From Byssochlamys sp. IMV 00236 (taxonomy: Eukaryota; Ascomycota; Eurotiomycetes; Eurotiales; Thermoascaceae): DNA of 46,267 nucleotides. The stretch is from the NCBI GenBank assembly GCA_001931875.2, contig MSJH02000457.1, positions 1-46,267 on the forward strand. Direction: 5' to 3'. A program made the position numbers and the translations under genes. Below, in pieces: positions 10,506-20,567 of the stretch. Within the stretch, counting starts at the first letter, position 1. The number at the start of each line of letters is the position of its first letter. A model generated the notes under the pieces. The model was not told the DNA's origin. It did no database searches and worked only from the letters and a program-made list of their open reading frames with translations.

Positions 10506-11018
10506 TTATAAATGACTTTGTTGACCAAGTTTCTTGAGACGATCTCTGGCAATCATGATCATCTCCTGAATGCCCGTATTCAACTCTTGCTCTCGGCTCT
10601 GTCCTTCCATACGTTCCTTCAAAACAGGTATAATTTCCTTTCTTGTCCTTCCGTTCACAAACACGATAAATTTAAATCCAAACTTTTGTTCATACGCTTC
10701 GTTTAATCGTTTCAACTCTTCATTCACTTCATTATCCTCCTGGCCCTTGCCTTGTTCTCTTTGTGACATGGCAGATAGGTTCTGTTTGGGTGCTCCAATA
10801 CGTGGATGTGCGTTGATCACTTCGACCCTTTCCTTCTCGTTCAGTCTTGATTGAATCTCGTCTGCCTCATTAATCAGTGCGTCATAGCTCGAATAAGGTC
10901 GCTTTTCATATAATCGTTTAGCTAAAGGAGGCGCAGTTTCAAATAGTGTATTGACCGTTTTAATAAAGCTTTCAAAATCGGCTTCGTTCAATTCTTTGAT
11001 AGGTAAAAGTGTGTCCAT
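10506..11018 (-). CDS. OHCU decarboxylase, probably peroxisomal
   Basis: Single-exon protein of 170 residues. It matches 2-oxo-4-hydroxy-4-carboxy-5-ureidoimidazoline (OHCU) decarboxylase, the last enzyme from urate to S-allantoin. Visible motifs are RPYSSYDALINEADEI, VINAHPRIGAPK (catalytic His in HPRIG), SQREQ, and LNEAYEQKFGFKFIVFVNGR with RTRKEIIPVLKERM. It has the usual family length. The C-terminal tripeptide SHL resembles a type-1 peroxisomal targeting signal, fitting the peroxisomal urate pathway. It is convergent with the septin-like gene, with only 24 nt between stop codons, so the 3' untranslated regions almost certainly overlap. Confidence 0.92.
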   Translation of the reverse strand: MDTLLPIKELNEADFESFIKTVNTLFETAPPLAKRLYEKRPYSSYDALINEADEIQSRLNEKERVEVINAHPRIGAPKQNLSAMSQREQGKGQEDNEVNEELKRLNEAYEQKFGFKFIVFVNGRTRKEIIPVLKERMEGQSREQELNTGIQEMIMIARDRLKKLGQQSHL

Positions 11019-12128
11019 TTTTGATTGAAAAAGAAAAAATAAATAAAGATGGTGAGTATTTTATATACCTAAATTTTTAAAAAAAATATAGGATGTATAT
11101 TTTTGTCCCGATCTGAGCTTCTTTTTTCAGTGCTTGCGTGGGATGCGTCAATCTTGAAGTCCAAATAATAAAGGATAAATAATATATACATGGTCAGTGC
11201 ACATACAATAAAAAACGAACAGACGATTACTTTAAAAAGAAGTGATAAATGAGACCAATCAATATATCTATAAAGAAAGAAAGAAGCAAACTTGTCACAC
11301 AATGATTTCTCTCAGTTAAGCTAACGAGCCTTACTGACGTTCTAAACATCACCATGGTAACAGTATAACAATAGCCATAACAACAGCGTCCCTTAGTAAC
11401 AATAATACCACACACCATACCCTCCTCTGGCAGTAATGATGCTCCTATGTAACATTGGCCCTCAAATGCTCGAATAAATAGTAATAAGCTTTTATGACAT
11501 TATTTCTTCCTTTTCTACTTTGGAATTGATTAAAATTATATAGAAAAGTTTACAACCTTAAAGGGTGTTTCCAATAAGAGCCATGCCTAGCAGCGCATAA
11601 AAGATTGGCAATGACCAACCTGATTTGCTCGAAATTTTAGAATTCAAATAACGCCAACGTATTTGTCAAAACTCCAAATGCAGTTTTTGTTTCTGTAAAA
11701 ACCAAAGCAGCACCTTCCCCTTTTTTCCTATGCTCTTCTTTTACATCTTGTGTAAATTATAAAATCATTAACAAGGAACAAAATACGCAAGAGATCTTAT
11801 AGCTTTAATCATTTAAATAAAAATTGCAATTTATATTTTTGAGAAAGTCAAGCCAAAAAGTAGCCCTAATGTCATATCAAAATAAGTATAAATAACCATG
11901 GATCTTGTCACTCCTTGCCAAGCTGTCATTCGTTCAATTATTTTTCTTTTCTTTTTATATTATATATCCACACAATAAGCTGGCCTTAACTTTTGTTTAT
12001 AAAACTTCTCATCTTATTCTTTTACCCTTTCACAAAAACATCTTTACAAACTTATCAATTGATTTTATAATAAGGCCTAGTGCCCACTTTTTTTTTTTTT
12101 ACTCAATTCTCTGCTTAACTGCGGATCC
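11019..12128. other. 1.1-kb AT-rich region without a recognised gene
   Basis: Only short, unconvincing ORFs. An X-box-like sequence (ATCACCATGGTAAC, 11348-11361) lies upstream of the OHCU decarboxylase gene. A TATAAATA-like box at about 11885-11892 precedes a T/C-rich stretch, which may be the promoter and leader of a transcript towards 12.1-12.5 kb. Confidence 0.4.
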
Positions 12129-12465
12129 TTGTCTCATAACGATTCAATCCTCTTAAAGCATAGCAAAATTACAGTAGAATATGCGGAGAGAACAAAGCAT
12201 ATAAAAGAGAGGTATCAAGGACCATCCAAGGCCCTTTATCAGAAACTAACTATTAACTATGACAAAGATAAATTGTTCGAAGAAGAAAGTGATGTCCAAT
12301 CATTGGAAAAGAATAGTCCCAAGAAAAGAAATCATTTATCCATCTTTGAAGCTGCTCACAGATCATCCTTGTATCAGCCAAGTATCAATACTTGATATCA
12401 TTAAACTGGGGAATAGAACTTTGTTAAGAATGTCCCGCTTCAACAAGAGATACTACGGTCATTAG
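12129..12465 (+). other. Possible short gene, uncertain
   Basis: Two overlapping open frames without recognised similarity. One (12129-12395) reads SKITVEYAERTKHIKERY and KALYQKLTINYDKDKLF but has no in-frame ATG at its start. The other (ATG at 12259) gives 68 residues ending RMSRFNKRYYGH. The TATA-like box at about 11885 and a T-run at about 12088-12101 look like a promoter and leader. It could be an expressed small gene with an unresolved first exon, or a decayed ORF. Confidence 0.22.
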
Positions 12466-12804
12466 TTAAAGACGCTGATCATGCAATCAAAGCGTATGTA
12501 GCCAGATGCATTTGTCTCGGTTACAGTGTACAAGTTTGGTAAATGAAACAAATAAAAGATGCTTTTGTTGAATTATTACATGCAGCATAGCTCGTTATAA
12601 AGCTTTAGCTGCATAAACAAATACCACGCATATGTCAAAACATATCTTTTCCTTAATTGCACAGCTTCTAAAAAGTCCCGATATCCAGATAAGGTAATGC
12701 GTTAGAATACACAAGCCATATGTTTATATAAAATGAAGCAACTCTTTTTCTTTCTTTCTTTTTTTTTTTAAAAAAAAAAACCTGTTGCAAACTGAAAGTT
12801 CCGC

Positions 12805-15271
12805 ATGCGTATTCCTTTCCTTTCTACTGTTGCTATCACAGTACTATTGATTATATATGCTTGGATAAAGCCAACTGAACACAAGCTCAACCTTCGTTCT
12901 TGGGATGAAGCCTATACAATGGCAAGGGCATTGGTTGATAAAATGTCCCTCGAACAAAAGGTCAATATTGCTACTGGCGTTGGTTGGCAAAAAGGTCCTT
13001 GTCTCGGTAATACTTATGCCATCAGCAATCCTGATTTCCCCTCTCTTTGCTTACAAGATGCTCCACTCGGTGTTCGATTTGCCTATAATGTAACCTCTGG
13101 TGTTGCTGGCATCAATGCTGCTGCCTCATTTGACAGGAATTCCATCTATGAGCGTGGTGTCTATATGGGCCAAGAATTTCGCGGAAAGGGTGCTCACATC
13201 CAATTGGGTCCCGCAATGAATTTTATGAGATCCCCGGAAGGAGGCCGCGGTTGGGAATCAGGTGGTGAAGATCCGTTCTTGATGGGTGTTCTTGCTGAAC
13301 AAACTGTTTTGGGTATTCAGAGTCAAGGTGTCATTGCTACTGCTAAGCATTACATCTTGAACGAACAAGAGCTTCACAGAACGACTGAATCATCTGAAGC
13401 CGATGAAAGAACTTTGCATGAAATATACCTCTGGCCCTTTGCCCGTGCTATTGAAGCCGGCGTTGGTTCTGTCATGTGTAGCTACAATCAAGTCAATGGG
13501 ATCTTTGCTTGTGAAAATGACTATCTCTTGAACACTGTCTTGAAGGGTGAACTTGGATTCAAGGGCTTTGTGCAATCAGATTGGTCAGCCACTATGTCTA
13601 CTGTTGATTCGGCAAACCATGGTCTTGATATGACTATGCCTGGTAATACTATTTTGAATCCTTTTTAACCCGCATTACTCAACCTTTTTATTCTAGGTGA
13701 TATCACTATGGGTTCTAACGACTCTTACTTTGGTAAAAACTTGATAGATGCTGTTCGCGCCAAAAAAGTTCCAGAGTCTCGCGTGACAGATATGGCCACT
13801 CGTATTGTCGCTGCCTGGTATAAGCTTGGGCAAGACAAAGGATTTCCCAAGACTGCACTAGATTCCTTCCATCTTGATAAAGCACCTTTTGTCAATGTTC
13901 AATCAGATCATTACGAACTGGTCCGCACAATGGGTGCAGCCTCCATCGTGCTTTTGAAGAATAGCGGAATCTTGCCATTAAACAAGTCCATCAAGAATGT
14001 TGCCTTTGTAGGAAGCGATGCTATGGTCAACCCAGAGTATGTTTACATTGAATGTATCCTCAAGCAGAATTAACATTACTTTTTAGTGGCATTAATGCAT
14101 GTGTCGATCATGCTTGTAGCAAAGGTACTCTTGCTCAAGGCTGGGGGTCTGGTACTGCTTTCTTCCCATACCTTGTTGATGTAATTTTTGCAGCTTGGTT
14201 ATTTTTCTAGCCATCAAACTAAACTCTATTTATAGCCTCTCACTGGTCTTACAAGCGCTTTGGGTAATGATGTCAAGTTTACAAAGTCTTTAGATGACTG
14301 GAACCTTGGCGCTGCTGCTGCCGCTGCCAGAGATGCTGATGTTGCTTTTGTATTTTCGAGTGCTAACTCAGGAGAAGAATATATTATTGTGGATGGCAAC
14401 GTTGGTGACCGTAACAATCTCAGCTTATGGAACAATGGAGATAACTTGGTAAGTATTTTTCTATGTTTTCTGAACTTTGGCTAAATACAATTTCTTTCCA
14501 AAGATCAAAGCTGTTGCAGATGCAAACAAGAATACTGTAGTCGTCATTCACTCTGTAGGTCCTGTTTTGATGCCCTGGATTGACCATCCCAATATCAAAG
14601 CTGTTGTTTGGCCCGGTCTTCCCGGACAAGAATCTGGCAACTCTCTTGCTGACGTTGTTACTGGCAAGGTCAATCCTTCTGGTCGTCTGCCATATACCAT
14701 TGCTAAGAAAGCCTCAGACTATCCCATCAAACCAGATCCTGCTCATAATGTTGTTTACAAAGAAAAGCTTTTGATGGGATACAAATGGTTTGATGCTAAT
14801 AATGTTACCCCTCTCTTCCCATTCGGTCATGGCTTGTCATACACCAGCTTTACTTATAGTGGCCTCACAGCCAAAATCGTGGCGTCTGGAAAATCTACCA
14901 AAGTCTCTGTTACAGTAACAGTCAAGAACGTGGGTCACCTTGATGGTGCTGAGATCCCTCAACTTTATCTCAGTTTCCCTGAAAGCTCAAATGAACCGCC
15001 CAAGCTCCTACGTGGTTTCGAAAAGGTGTTTATCAAGGCAGGCAAAGAGGAAGAGGTCAAATTTGAATTGACGTCAACTGAACTGAGTATCTGGGATACT
15101 GATTCCAAGTCCTGGGTTGTTCCTCCCGGCAAATTTATTGCTCATGTTGGTGCATCAAGCCGCGACATCAGGCAGTCCGCAGACTTTATTTTGTTGCCTG
15201 GAGTCGAAAAATACGTGGAAGGACAAACTCTATACAGACTTGTTCGTTTGATTCTAAGTTTCTTCTTGTAA
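12805..15271 (+). CDS. GH3 beta-glucosidase
   Basis: Five exons (12805-13642, 13697-14036, 14087-14180, 14236-14448, 14504-15271), 750 residues, phase-consistent. It is a retaining glycoside hydrolase family 3 enzyme that cleaves beta-1,4-linked or other beta-glucosides and releases glucose. The N-terminal TIM-barrel domain has [54 protein letters not shown] and [12 protein letters not shown], where Asp259 is the expected nucleophile. The second domain has [14 protein letters not shown] and [20 protein letters not shown], with a Glu as expected acid/base. A fibronectin-III-like domain closes the protein ([18 protein letters not shown]). The N-terminal hydrophobic segment ([13 protein letters not shown]) acts as signal peptide or anchor. 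The last residues ([11 protein letters not shown]) are also hydrophobic, which is unusual and might tether the enzyme. Confidence 0.93.
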
Positions 15272-15496
15272 ATATTGATGGCCTGGAATTTAGGGGCTAT
15301 TTGTGCCTTTGATCTGTGAAAAAGAAGATATTTTATTTGCCGTGTAAATAAAACATTTAACAATATGGTAAACTTACTCTACTCTGTGTTAAGACGTATC
15401 ATGAACACCACAATCACTGTATGATCGCCACAATGTACAATTATTCGTCAATAAGCCCGAAAAGTAGTGGTGACCACAAAGAAACACGTATGACAG
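15272..15496. other. 3' flank of the beta-glucosidase gene
   Basis: Contains the likely 3' untranslated region (AATAAA at about 15346-15351) and the start of the transposon-derived stretch. Nothing else was recognised. Confidence 0.4.
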
Positions 15497-15803
15497 AAAG
15501 TTCCTGTAGTTGCCTTCAGCTCTGGAATGTTCGGAAATGACTGTTTGAAGTTTAAAGGACATAGAACAAAAACAACATGGGTTTTATACAAAGCATTGAA
15601 AAGAAGAGAAAGACGAGGAGACATTATAGTTGTAACAGTTGGCGAATTCAGAACGTCAAGGGTAAAGCGTTATTCTCTAATTTTGAATGTACTACTTAAC
15701 TACTTGTAGGTTTGCAACTCTTGTGAAAATATGGCGTTCACATCTGCTGTTGTAAACCTCCATGGCACCCAATCCTGCACAGAATGTGGGTTAATTTGGG
15801 AAG
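15497..15803 (+). pseudogene. TnpB/Fanzor-like ORF remnant, copy B, cut by a MITE
   Basis: Reads VPVVAFSSGMFGNDCLKFKG, then HRTKTTWVLYKALKRRERRG and IIVVTVGEFRTSR. A 48-nt intron (15662-15709) follows, then VCNSCENMAFTSAVVNLHG, TQSCTECGLIWE. Layout and wording match copy A (FGNG, KGH, LQRHER, EYDTSK, CNSS), including an intron right after the TS-K/R residues. Two CxxC pairs form the zinc ribbon. The RD-x-x-AA-x-N RuvC-III segment that should follow W-x is missing, because the inverted repeat of the MITE-like element begins at that codon (15803/15804). The N-terminal half is absent. This is an inactive remnant of a TnpB/Fanzor-like nuclease ORF, judged by motif only. Confidence 0.6.
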
Positions 15804-16100
15804 ACACTACATACACCAGAAAATACACCAGAAATTAGACTAATTCTACAGGCGCTACCTCTACCCATTATCTATGATGCCTTCCAACAAAACTATTCAA
15901 TATGTAGCGTCAAGCTAAACATGGTTTTATAAAATGATCATCTTGGTTTGTTTCTTTTCAAGAAGAGATAAAAAATAAATGTTGTTATTTATTTATTCTA
16001 ATATTATGTTGTCAGTTTGATCAAAAAGACCACTTCTGATAAATTCATATTTACATTATTTAGCCTATTTTCTGGTGTGTTTTCTGGTGCATGTAGTGTT
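15803..16100. mobile_element. MITE-like element, copy 1, with 41-bp terminal inverted repeats
   Basis: The left arm at 15803-15843 and the reverse complement of the right arm at 16060-16100 agree at 36 of 41 positions. Each arm contains the motif CACCAGAA twice, ten bases apart. The roughly 298-bp element has no coding capacity. A second, shorter copy is at 31444-31646 with shared internal blocks (for example TATGATGCCTTCCAACA and TTATGTTGTCAG). No target-site duplication could be made out at the ends. Confidence 0.75.
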
Positions 16101-16337
16101 CACCTTTACTGTTTGCATTTCTGTCTTGCTTGCCTTACAGGTATTTCTTGTTGTCATTCTTAAAGACTGACCACAAAATGCGTTGTTCTCATTGGCCACG
16201 ATAAATTCATGGAATAATCATGATCTTCATTCTATAACAGAGTCAAAGGGTGTATAATCTTCTTTGACATAAACGTACAGATACAACAAGCAGCTCACTC
16301 TGTGGCTAGTTGATGTGATCCTATGTTCACACGAGAG

Positions 16338-16808
16338 TTAAGCGAGAAATGAAGGGATAATTTGGTTTGCACAAGCACGCAGCGTCAAGTACCTTTTTCT
16401 TCGCTTTGCTTGGTCATAAAATTTTCTAAGAGCGTCGAGCTCTTCTTTTTCCCAGCATGATTTCTGTTTCTCTCCGTATTTTTGTTCTTGTTCACGCACA
16501 TAATCTTCGCATTTGGTTTTCAATGCTATGAGTGTTTCTTCTTAAAGTACATGACATTGGATTTCAGTAGGAGTAAGATTATAGTTTTTTATATCTGCGA
16601 TATGATAAGCATGTGGTTTTAGTAATGGACTCATAGTGGGTGCAAAGGCTCTTTCTCCCTTTTGCATTAATGTCGTCATATCCATTTGTTGGAAGTCTCC
16701 AGCGAAGCTCTTCTTAAGAATATGACTGTAAGGATTACTGAGGTATTGGTTGCTGTTGTTAGTTCTCGTGTAAATGTGTAAAATAAAATCAAAAAAGTGA
16801 TGAGTCAC
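16338..16808 (-). pseudogene. Broken ORF, possibly Myb/SANT-like fragment
   Basis: One minus-strand frame is open apart from a single TAA at 16542-16544. Before it the text reads MDMTTLMQKGERAFAPTMSP then HAYHIADIKNYNLTPTEIQ. After it comes EETLIALKTKCEDYVREQEQ then CWEKEELDALRKFYDQAKRR and YLTLRACANQIIPSFLA, stop. The second part resembles the first two helices of a Myb/SANT-type DNA-binding unit (W-x-x-EEL-x-AL, then LRACA-x-QI), but it stops before the third helix. This could be a degraded gene, or a real one with an unrecognised intron over the TAA. No function is claimed. Confidence 0.35.
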
Positions 16809-17019
16809 TGTTTTATTCTTTTATTAAAAGTAAAAGGAGAGACTGATAGCAAAAAGAAATTAGGTTATTTTAAAAGAGGGCGAAGTACTAATTAAGGTAT
16901 CAATTTTGGATTCCTTATCAGCATTGGTGTTAAAGTAGCTTCTCTTGGATAAACAATGACAACAAAAATGGTAATCAATACAATGATATGTATGCAGAAA
17001 ATTAATAGTATACAAATCA

Positions 17020-17062
<43 letters not shown>

Positions 17063-17306
17063 GACGATAACAGACACCACCCGTGATTTCTTTCAATGAA
17101 ACCTTTACTGCCTCAATTACTCTCCTTTAACATAATGAAAATGCATCACGTATGATGAATTGAAACTACAATCAACATTGATACAAACCAAAGGTTACTT
17201 AACAGCATTAGTAAATTCCCCTTTCTAATCGAATTTGACTGACGAAAATGTATTTTTATTTAAGACAAAAGTGTTTTCTACTTTTCCATGTACAGCATTA
17301 AGAAAT
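16809..17306. other. Intergenic region with a 41-nt poly-A run
   Basis: An uninterrupted A tract at 17021-17061 lies between the broken ORF and the EF-1alpha gene. The 240 bases next to the EF-1alpha stop are its likely 3' untranslated region. No other feature was recognised. Confidence 0.6.
17021..17061. repeat. Poly-A run, 41 nt
   Basis: Uninterrupted A tract. No LINE or SINE body was recognised next to it. Confidence 0.9.
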
Positions 17307-18747
17307 TTATTTCTTACCGGCCTTGGCAGCGGACTTGGTGGTCTTACCAGCCTTGTCAACCTTTTCAACGGCCTTGATGACACCAACAGCAACGGTTTGA
17401 CGCATGTCACGGACGGCGAAACGACCGAGAGGAGGATAGTCAGTGTAAGCTTCAACACACATGGGCTTGGAGGGAACCATCTTGACGATAGCAGAGTCAC
17501 CGGACTTAACGAACTTAGGAGCATCTTCTAATTTTTTACCTACGAGCACCCCAAAATGAGCCCGTTAATAAAGCAATTTGATTGGTTGAATTTTTTTACT
17601 TACCGGAACGACGATCGATCTTTTCAATCAATTCAGCGAATTTACAGGCAATGTGAGCAGTGTGACAATCCAAGACAGGAGCGTAACCGGCACCAATTTG
17701 ACCAGGGTGGTTCAAGATGATAACTTGAGCAGTGAAAGAGCCAGATTCCTTAGCGGGATCGTTCTTGGAGTCAGAGCAGACGTTACCACGACGGATATCC
17801 TTGACGGAAACGTTCTTGACGTTGAAACCGACGTTGTCACCGGGAAGACCTTCAGTGAGGGTTTCGTGGTGCATTTCGACGGACTTAACTTCAGTGGTGA
17901 CGTTGGCGGGAGCGAAGGTGACAACCATACCAGCCTTGATGACACCAGTTTCGACACGACCGACGGGGACAGTACCGATACCACCGATCTTGTAAACATC
18001 TTGAAGAGGAAGACGAAGAGGCTTGTCAACAGGACGAGTAGGAGGGTCAATGTTGTCGATGGCTTCCAAGAGAGTCTTACCAGTCTTGTTACCAGCCTTG
18101 GTTTCCTTGGTCCATCCCTTGAACCAGGGCATGTTGTTGGATTCTTCCAACATGTTGTCACCGTGCCAGCCAGAGATGGGGACGAAAGGAACAGCCTTGG
18201 GGTTGTAACCAATCTTCTTGATGAAGGAGGAAACTTCCTTGACAATTTCGTTGTAACGAGCTTCGGACCACTTGGTGGTATCCATCTTGTTAATGGCAAC
18301 GATCAATTGACGGACACCGAGGGTGAAAGCCAAAAGAGCGTGTTCACGGGTTTGACCATCCTTGGAGATACCGGCTTCGAATTCACCAGTACCGGCAGCA
18401 ATGATAAGGATACCACAATCAGCTTGAGAGGTACCAGTAATCATGTTCTTGATGAAATCACGGTGACCGGGAGCATCAATAACGGTGACGTTGTACTTGG
18501 GGGTTTCGAACTTCCAGAGAGCAATATCAATGGTGATACCACGTTCACGTTCAGCCTTGAGCTTGTCAAGAACCCAAGCGTACTTGAAGGAACCCTTACC
18601 GAGTTCGGCGGCTTCCTTTTCGAACTTTTCAATGGTACGCTTATCAATACCACCACACTTGTAAATCAAGTGACCAGTGGTGGTAGATTTACCGGAATCG
18701 ACGTGACCAATAACGACAACGTTAACGTGAGTCTTTTCTTTACCCAT
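17307..18747 (-). CDS. TEF1: Translation elongation factor 1-alpha
   Basis: Two coding exons (18747-17604 and 17539-17307) split by a 64-nt intron give 458 residues, the expected fungal length. The protein is the GTPase that brings aminoacyl-tRNA to the ribosome. It has the P-loop [20 protein letters not shown], switch region [18 protein letters not shown]3 [15 protein letters not shown] and G4 NKMD. Domain 2 has [19 protein letters not shown], domain 3 has [19 protein letters not shown], and the C-terminus ends [15 protein letters not shown]. Codon use is strongly biased (many C-ending codons, few synonyms), as expected for a highly expressed gene. As a side effect the opposite strand carries a long open frame of 383 codons, which is not a gene. 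A leader intron lies upstream of the ATG. Confidence 0.98.
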
Positions 18748-18755
18748 GGTGAATA

Positions 18756-18830
18756 CTATATGGATGGTTTATTAGGATGGATGGATAGATGGATGGATGG
18801 ATAGATGGATGGATGGATGAATGACTTTAC
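18756..18830 (-). other. 5'-UTR intron of EF-1alpha with GGAT/ATCC repeats
   Basis: On the minus strand a GTAAAG donor after AAAAAG (18830) and a TATAG acceptor (18756) bracket 75 nt, eight bases before the ATG. The intron is largely tandem ATCC/GGAT tetranucleotides (about 18762-18820). Leader introns are known in fungal EF-1alpha genes and often raise expression; that role is inferred here. Confidence 0.6.
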
Positions 18831-19880
18831 CTTTTTGTTAAAGGGGAAGGAGAGAGAAAAATTAGGATACGTTCGCTGGAAGGTTCTAAAATGAAAATTC
18901 TACAAGCCACATTTGTTATTTCAAATGCCGAATTTTTACATTTTGACAGTCATGAATGATTTGTTTGCATATTAAAATGTTTTGATGAGGCAGAGGGATA
19001 TGATATGCTTAGTCTTAACTGATCATATAATATATATTACTTTAATAAAGATCAAAGCACTGAAGCCCTTAGTTAGAGATCTTATATCGAGATAAAACTA
19101 TTATTTTCATCAACAGAGAAACATCTTACTGTAACTAATAAAATAAACACAGCCAAGAATCAGATTCGCTTGAATATTGTTTGATCTCTTTATGCTTATT
19201 ACAAGCACTCAATGCCTCACAACAATCGATTCATAGGATAGGTGCGCCACATTTATGAAATATGCATGATTGCCTGTCCTACGCACATCTTTGCTTCTTT
19301 TTTTCTATCCATTGACACAAACTGTTTGATAAACTCAAAGTGATATAAGCTCCAACTGCTTGAAGAAAGCATTCAGCTAAAAAAAGTCTAGAATTTTACA
19401 GGTGATAATAATGTCATTCTAATAGACTATCATGCATATGGCCAGTAACTTTCTTTTCTTTGAAAGTTGTCATCAGGCTAAATGAGAATAACGGTCTAAA
19501 GGCAATTGTTTACATGTCAAATACTTGATGATCAGAATAAAATGCACCGAGCAAAAACAAGCATGAGTAAATAAATAAACTATACTGATTTATGCAAACT
19601 TGAACCCCACTTTGTGGATGTATAAAGCTGAATATATATATATATATCAGTATGTAGTGTTTCTATTTATAATGTTGGCCATTTGTGTAAACAGGATTCT
19701 ATGTTTAAGGGGACAAAAGAGGATAGGCAACAAGAGCTGTATGATGATGAACCTTTTGTTTCTTTTTAGAATTGTACGCCCTCAAATAGACATGAAAATA
19801 TCGTGCTATTGGCTGTAATTTGGTAGCAACTAAAAAAATATAATCCTCGCTTTTTCTTTTTTATTCTTTTTTATAATATA
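18831..19880. other. Divergent intergenic region, EF-1alpha / YPI1
   Basis: About 1.05 kb between two divergent genes. The side next to EF-1alpha should hold its strong promoter. The rest is AT-rich with a short (TA)n at about 19635-19647 and a T-rich run just before the YPI1 ATG. No ORF or RNA gene was recognised. Confidence 0.5.
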
Positions 19881-20458
19881 ATGAGTAGACCTGTAGAGAT
19901 GACTAGAGTGCGTGAAGAGACACCTGCAGCCAGCCACGGCTCGAGAACTTTAATAGTTAATGAAACATATGAGGAACAGACTGAATCCGACAATGACAAT
20001 GCTGAACCAGTGGGTGTCTTGCGACTCACGGGTGATATGTCTTCAAGACGACCAAGAAGTATTCGATGGGATGAAAGTGTTGTTGATAATGAACACATGA
20101 ATAAAAAGAAGACAAAAAGTAAGCCTTTATGATCATATGCAACTATACACAAACTGACATCGATATCTAGTTTGCTGTATCTATCATAAGCCGCATGTTG
20201 TTGGAGAATCAGATACGGAAAGCAGTAGCAGTGATGATGATAGTAGTAGTAGTGATAGTGATGACGATCGAGCTAGACACTCCAACAGCTGTAATCATAG
20301 ACGAAAAAAGAAGAATCCTAGAGAAGTGAGTCCTAATGCTTATGAGAGGCAACCTGTCTACAAAGGTAATATGATACATTACACTATATAAATATGTATT
20401 GATGATTAACACTTGAATTATAGACCGTCCACAGCCCTCTTCTAGCAGCAAGCCATGA
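19881..20458 (+). CDS. Protein phosphatase 1 inhibitor, YPI1/PPP1R11 family
   Basis: Three exons (19881-20118, 20171-20365, 20424-20458) encode 155 residues. The family core is plain: RRPRSIRWDESVVDNEHMNK then KKTKICCIYHKP across the first junction. SIRW is the RVxF-like docking motif for the PP1 catalytic subunit, and the conserved DNEHM and CCIYH blocks follow. After HKPHVVGES comes a Ser/Asp run (SSSSDDDSSSSDSDDD) and a basic stretch (RRKKKNPR). These small, mostly disordered proteins bind and modulate Glc7/PP1, mainly in the nucleus. The N-terminal 50 residues are variable. Length is usual. All junction phases agree. Confidence 0.9.
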
Positions 20459-20567
20459 AACAACTATTCATGTTTTAAAAGGGACACAAAATACACAATT
20501 AAAGGGCACAATTATTGTTTTCTACTATGTCATTTTTTTATTTTTAGATTTTAAACTTAAATGTCAT

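Noticed and set aside
11905..12156. 83-codon ORF rich in Phe, Leu and Ile
   Set aside because: Composition is that of a T/C-rich leader and there is no conserved pattern; more likely untranslated.
17021..17061. Poly-A run as the tail of a LINE or SINE
   Set aside because: No reverse-transcriptase fragment, tRNA-like promoter or target duplication was seen next to it.
17653..18804. 383-codon open frame on the strand opposite EF-1alpha
   Set aside because: It is the mirror of a highly codon-biased gene. Its protein has no family features and the sense frame is certain.
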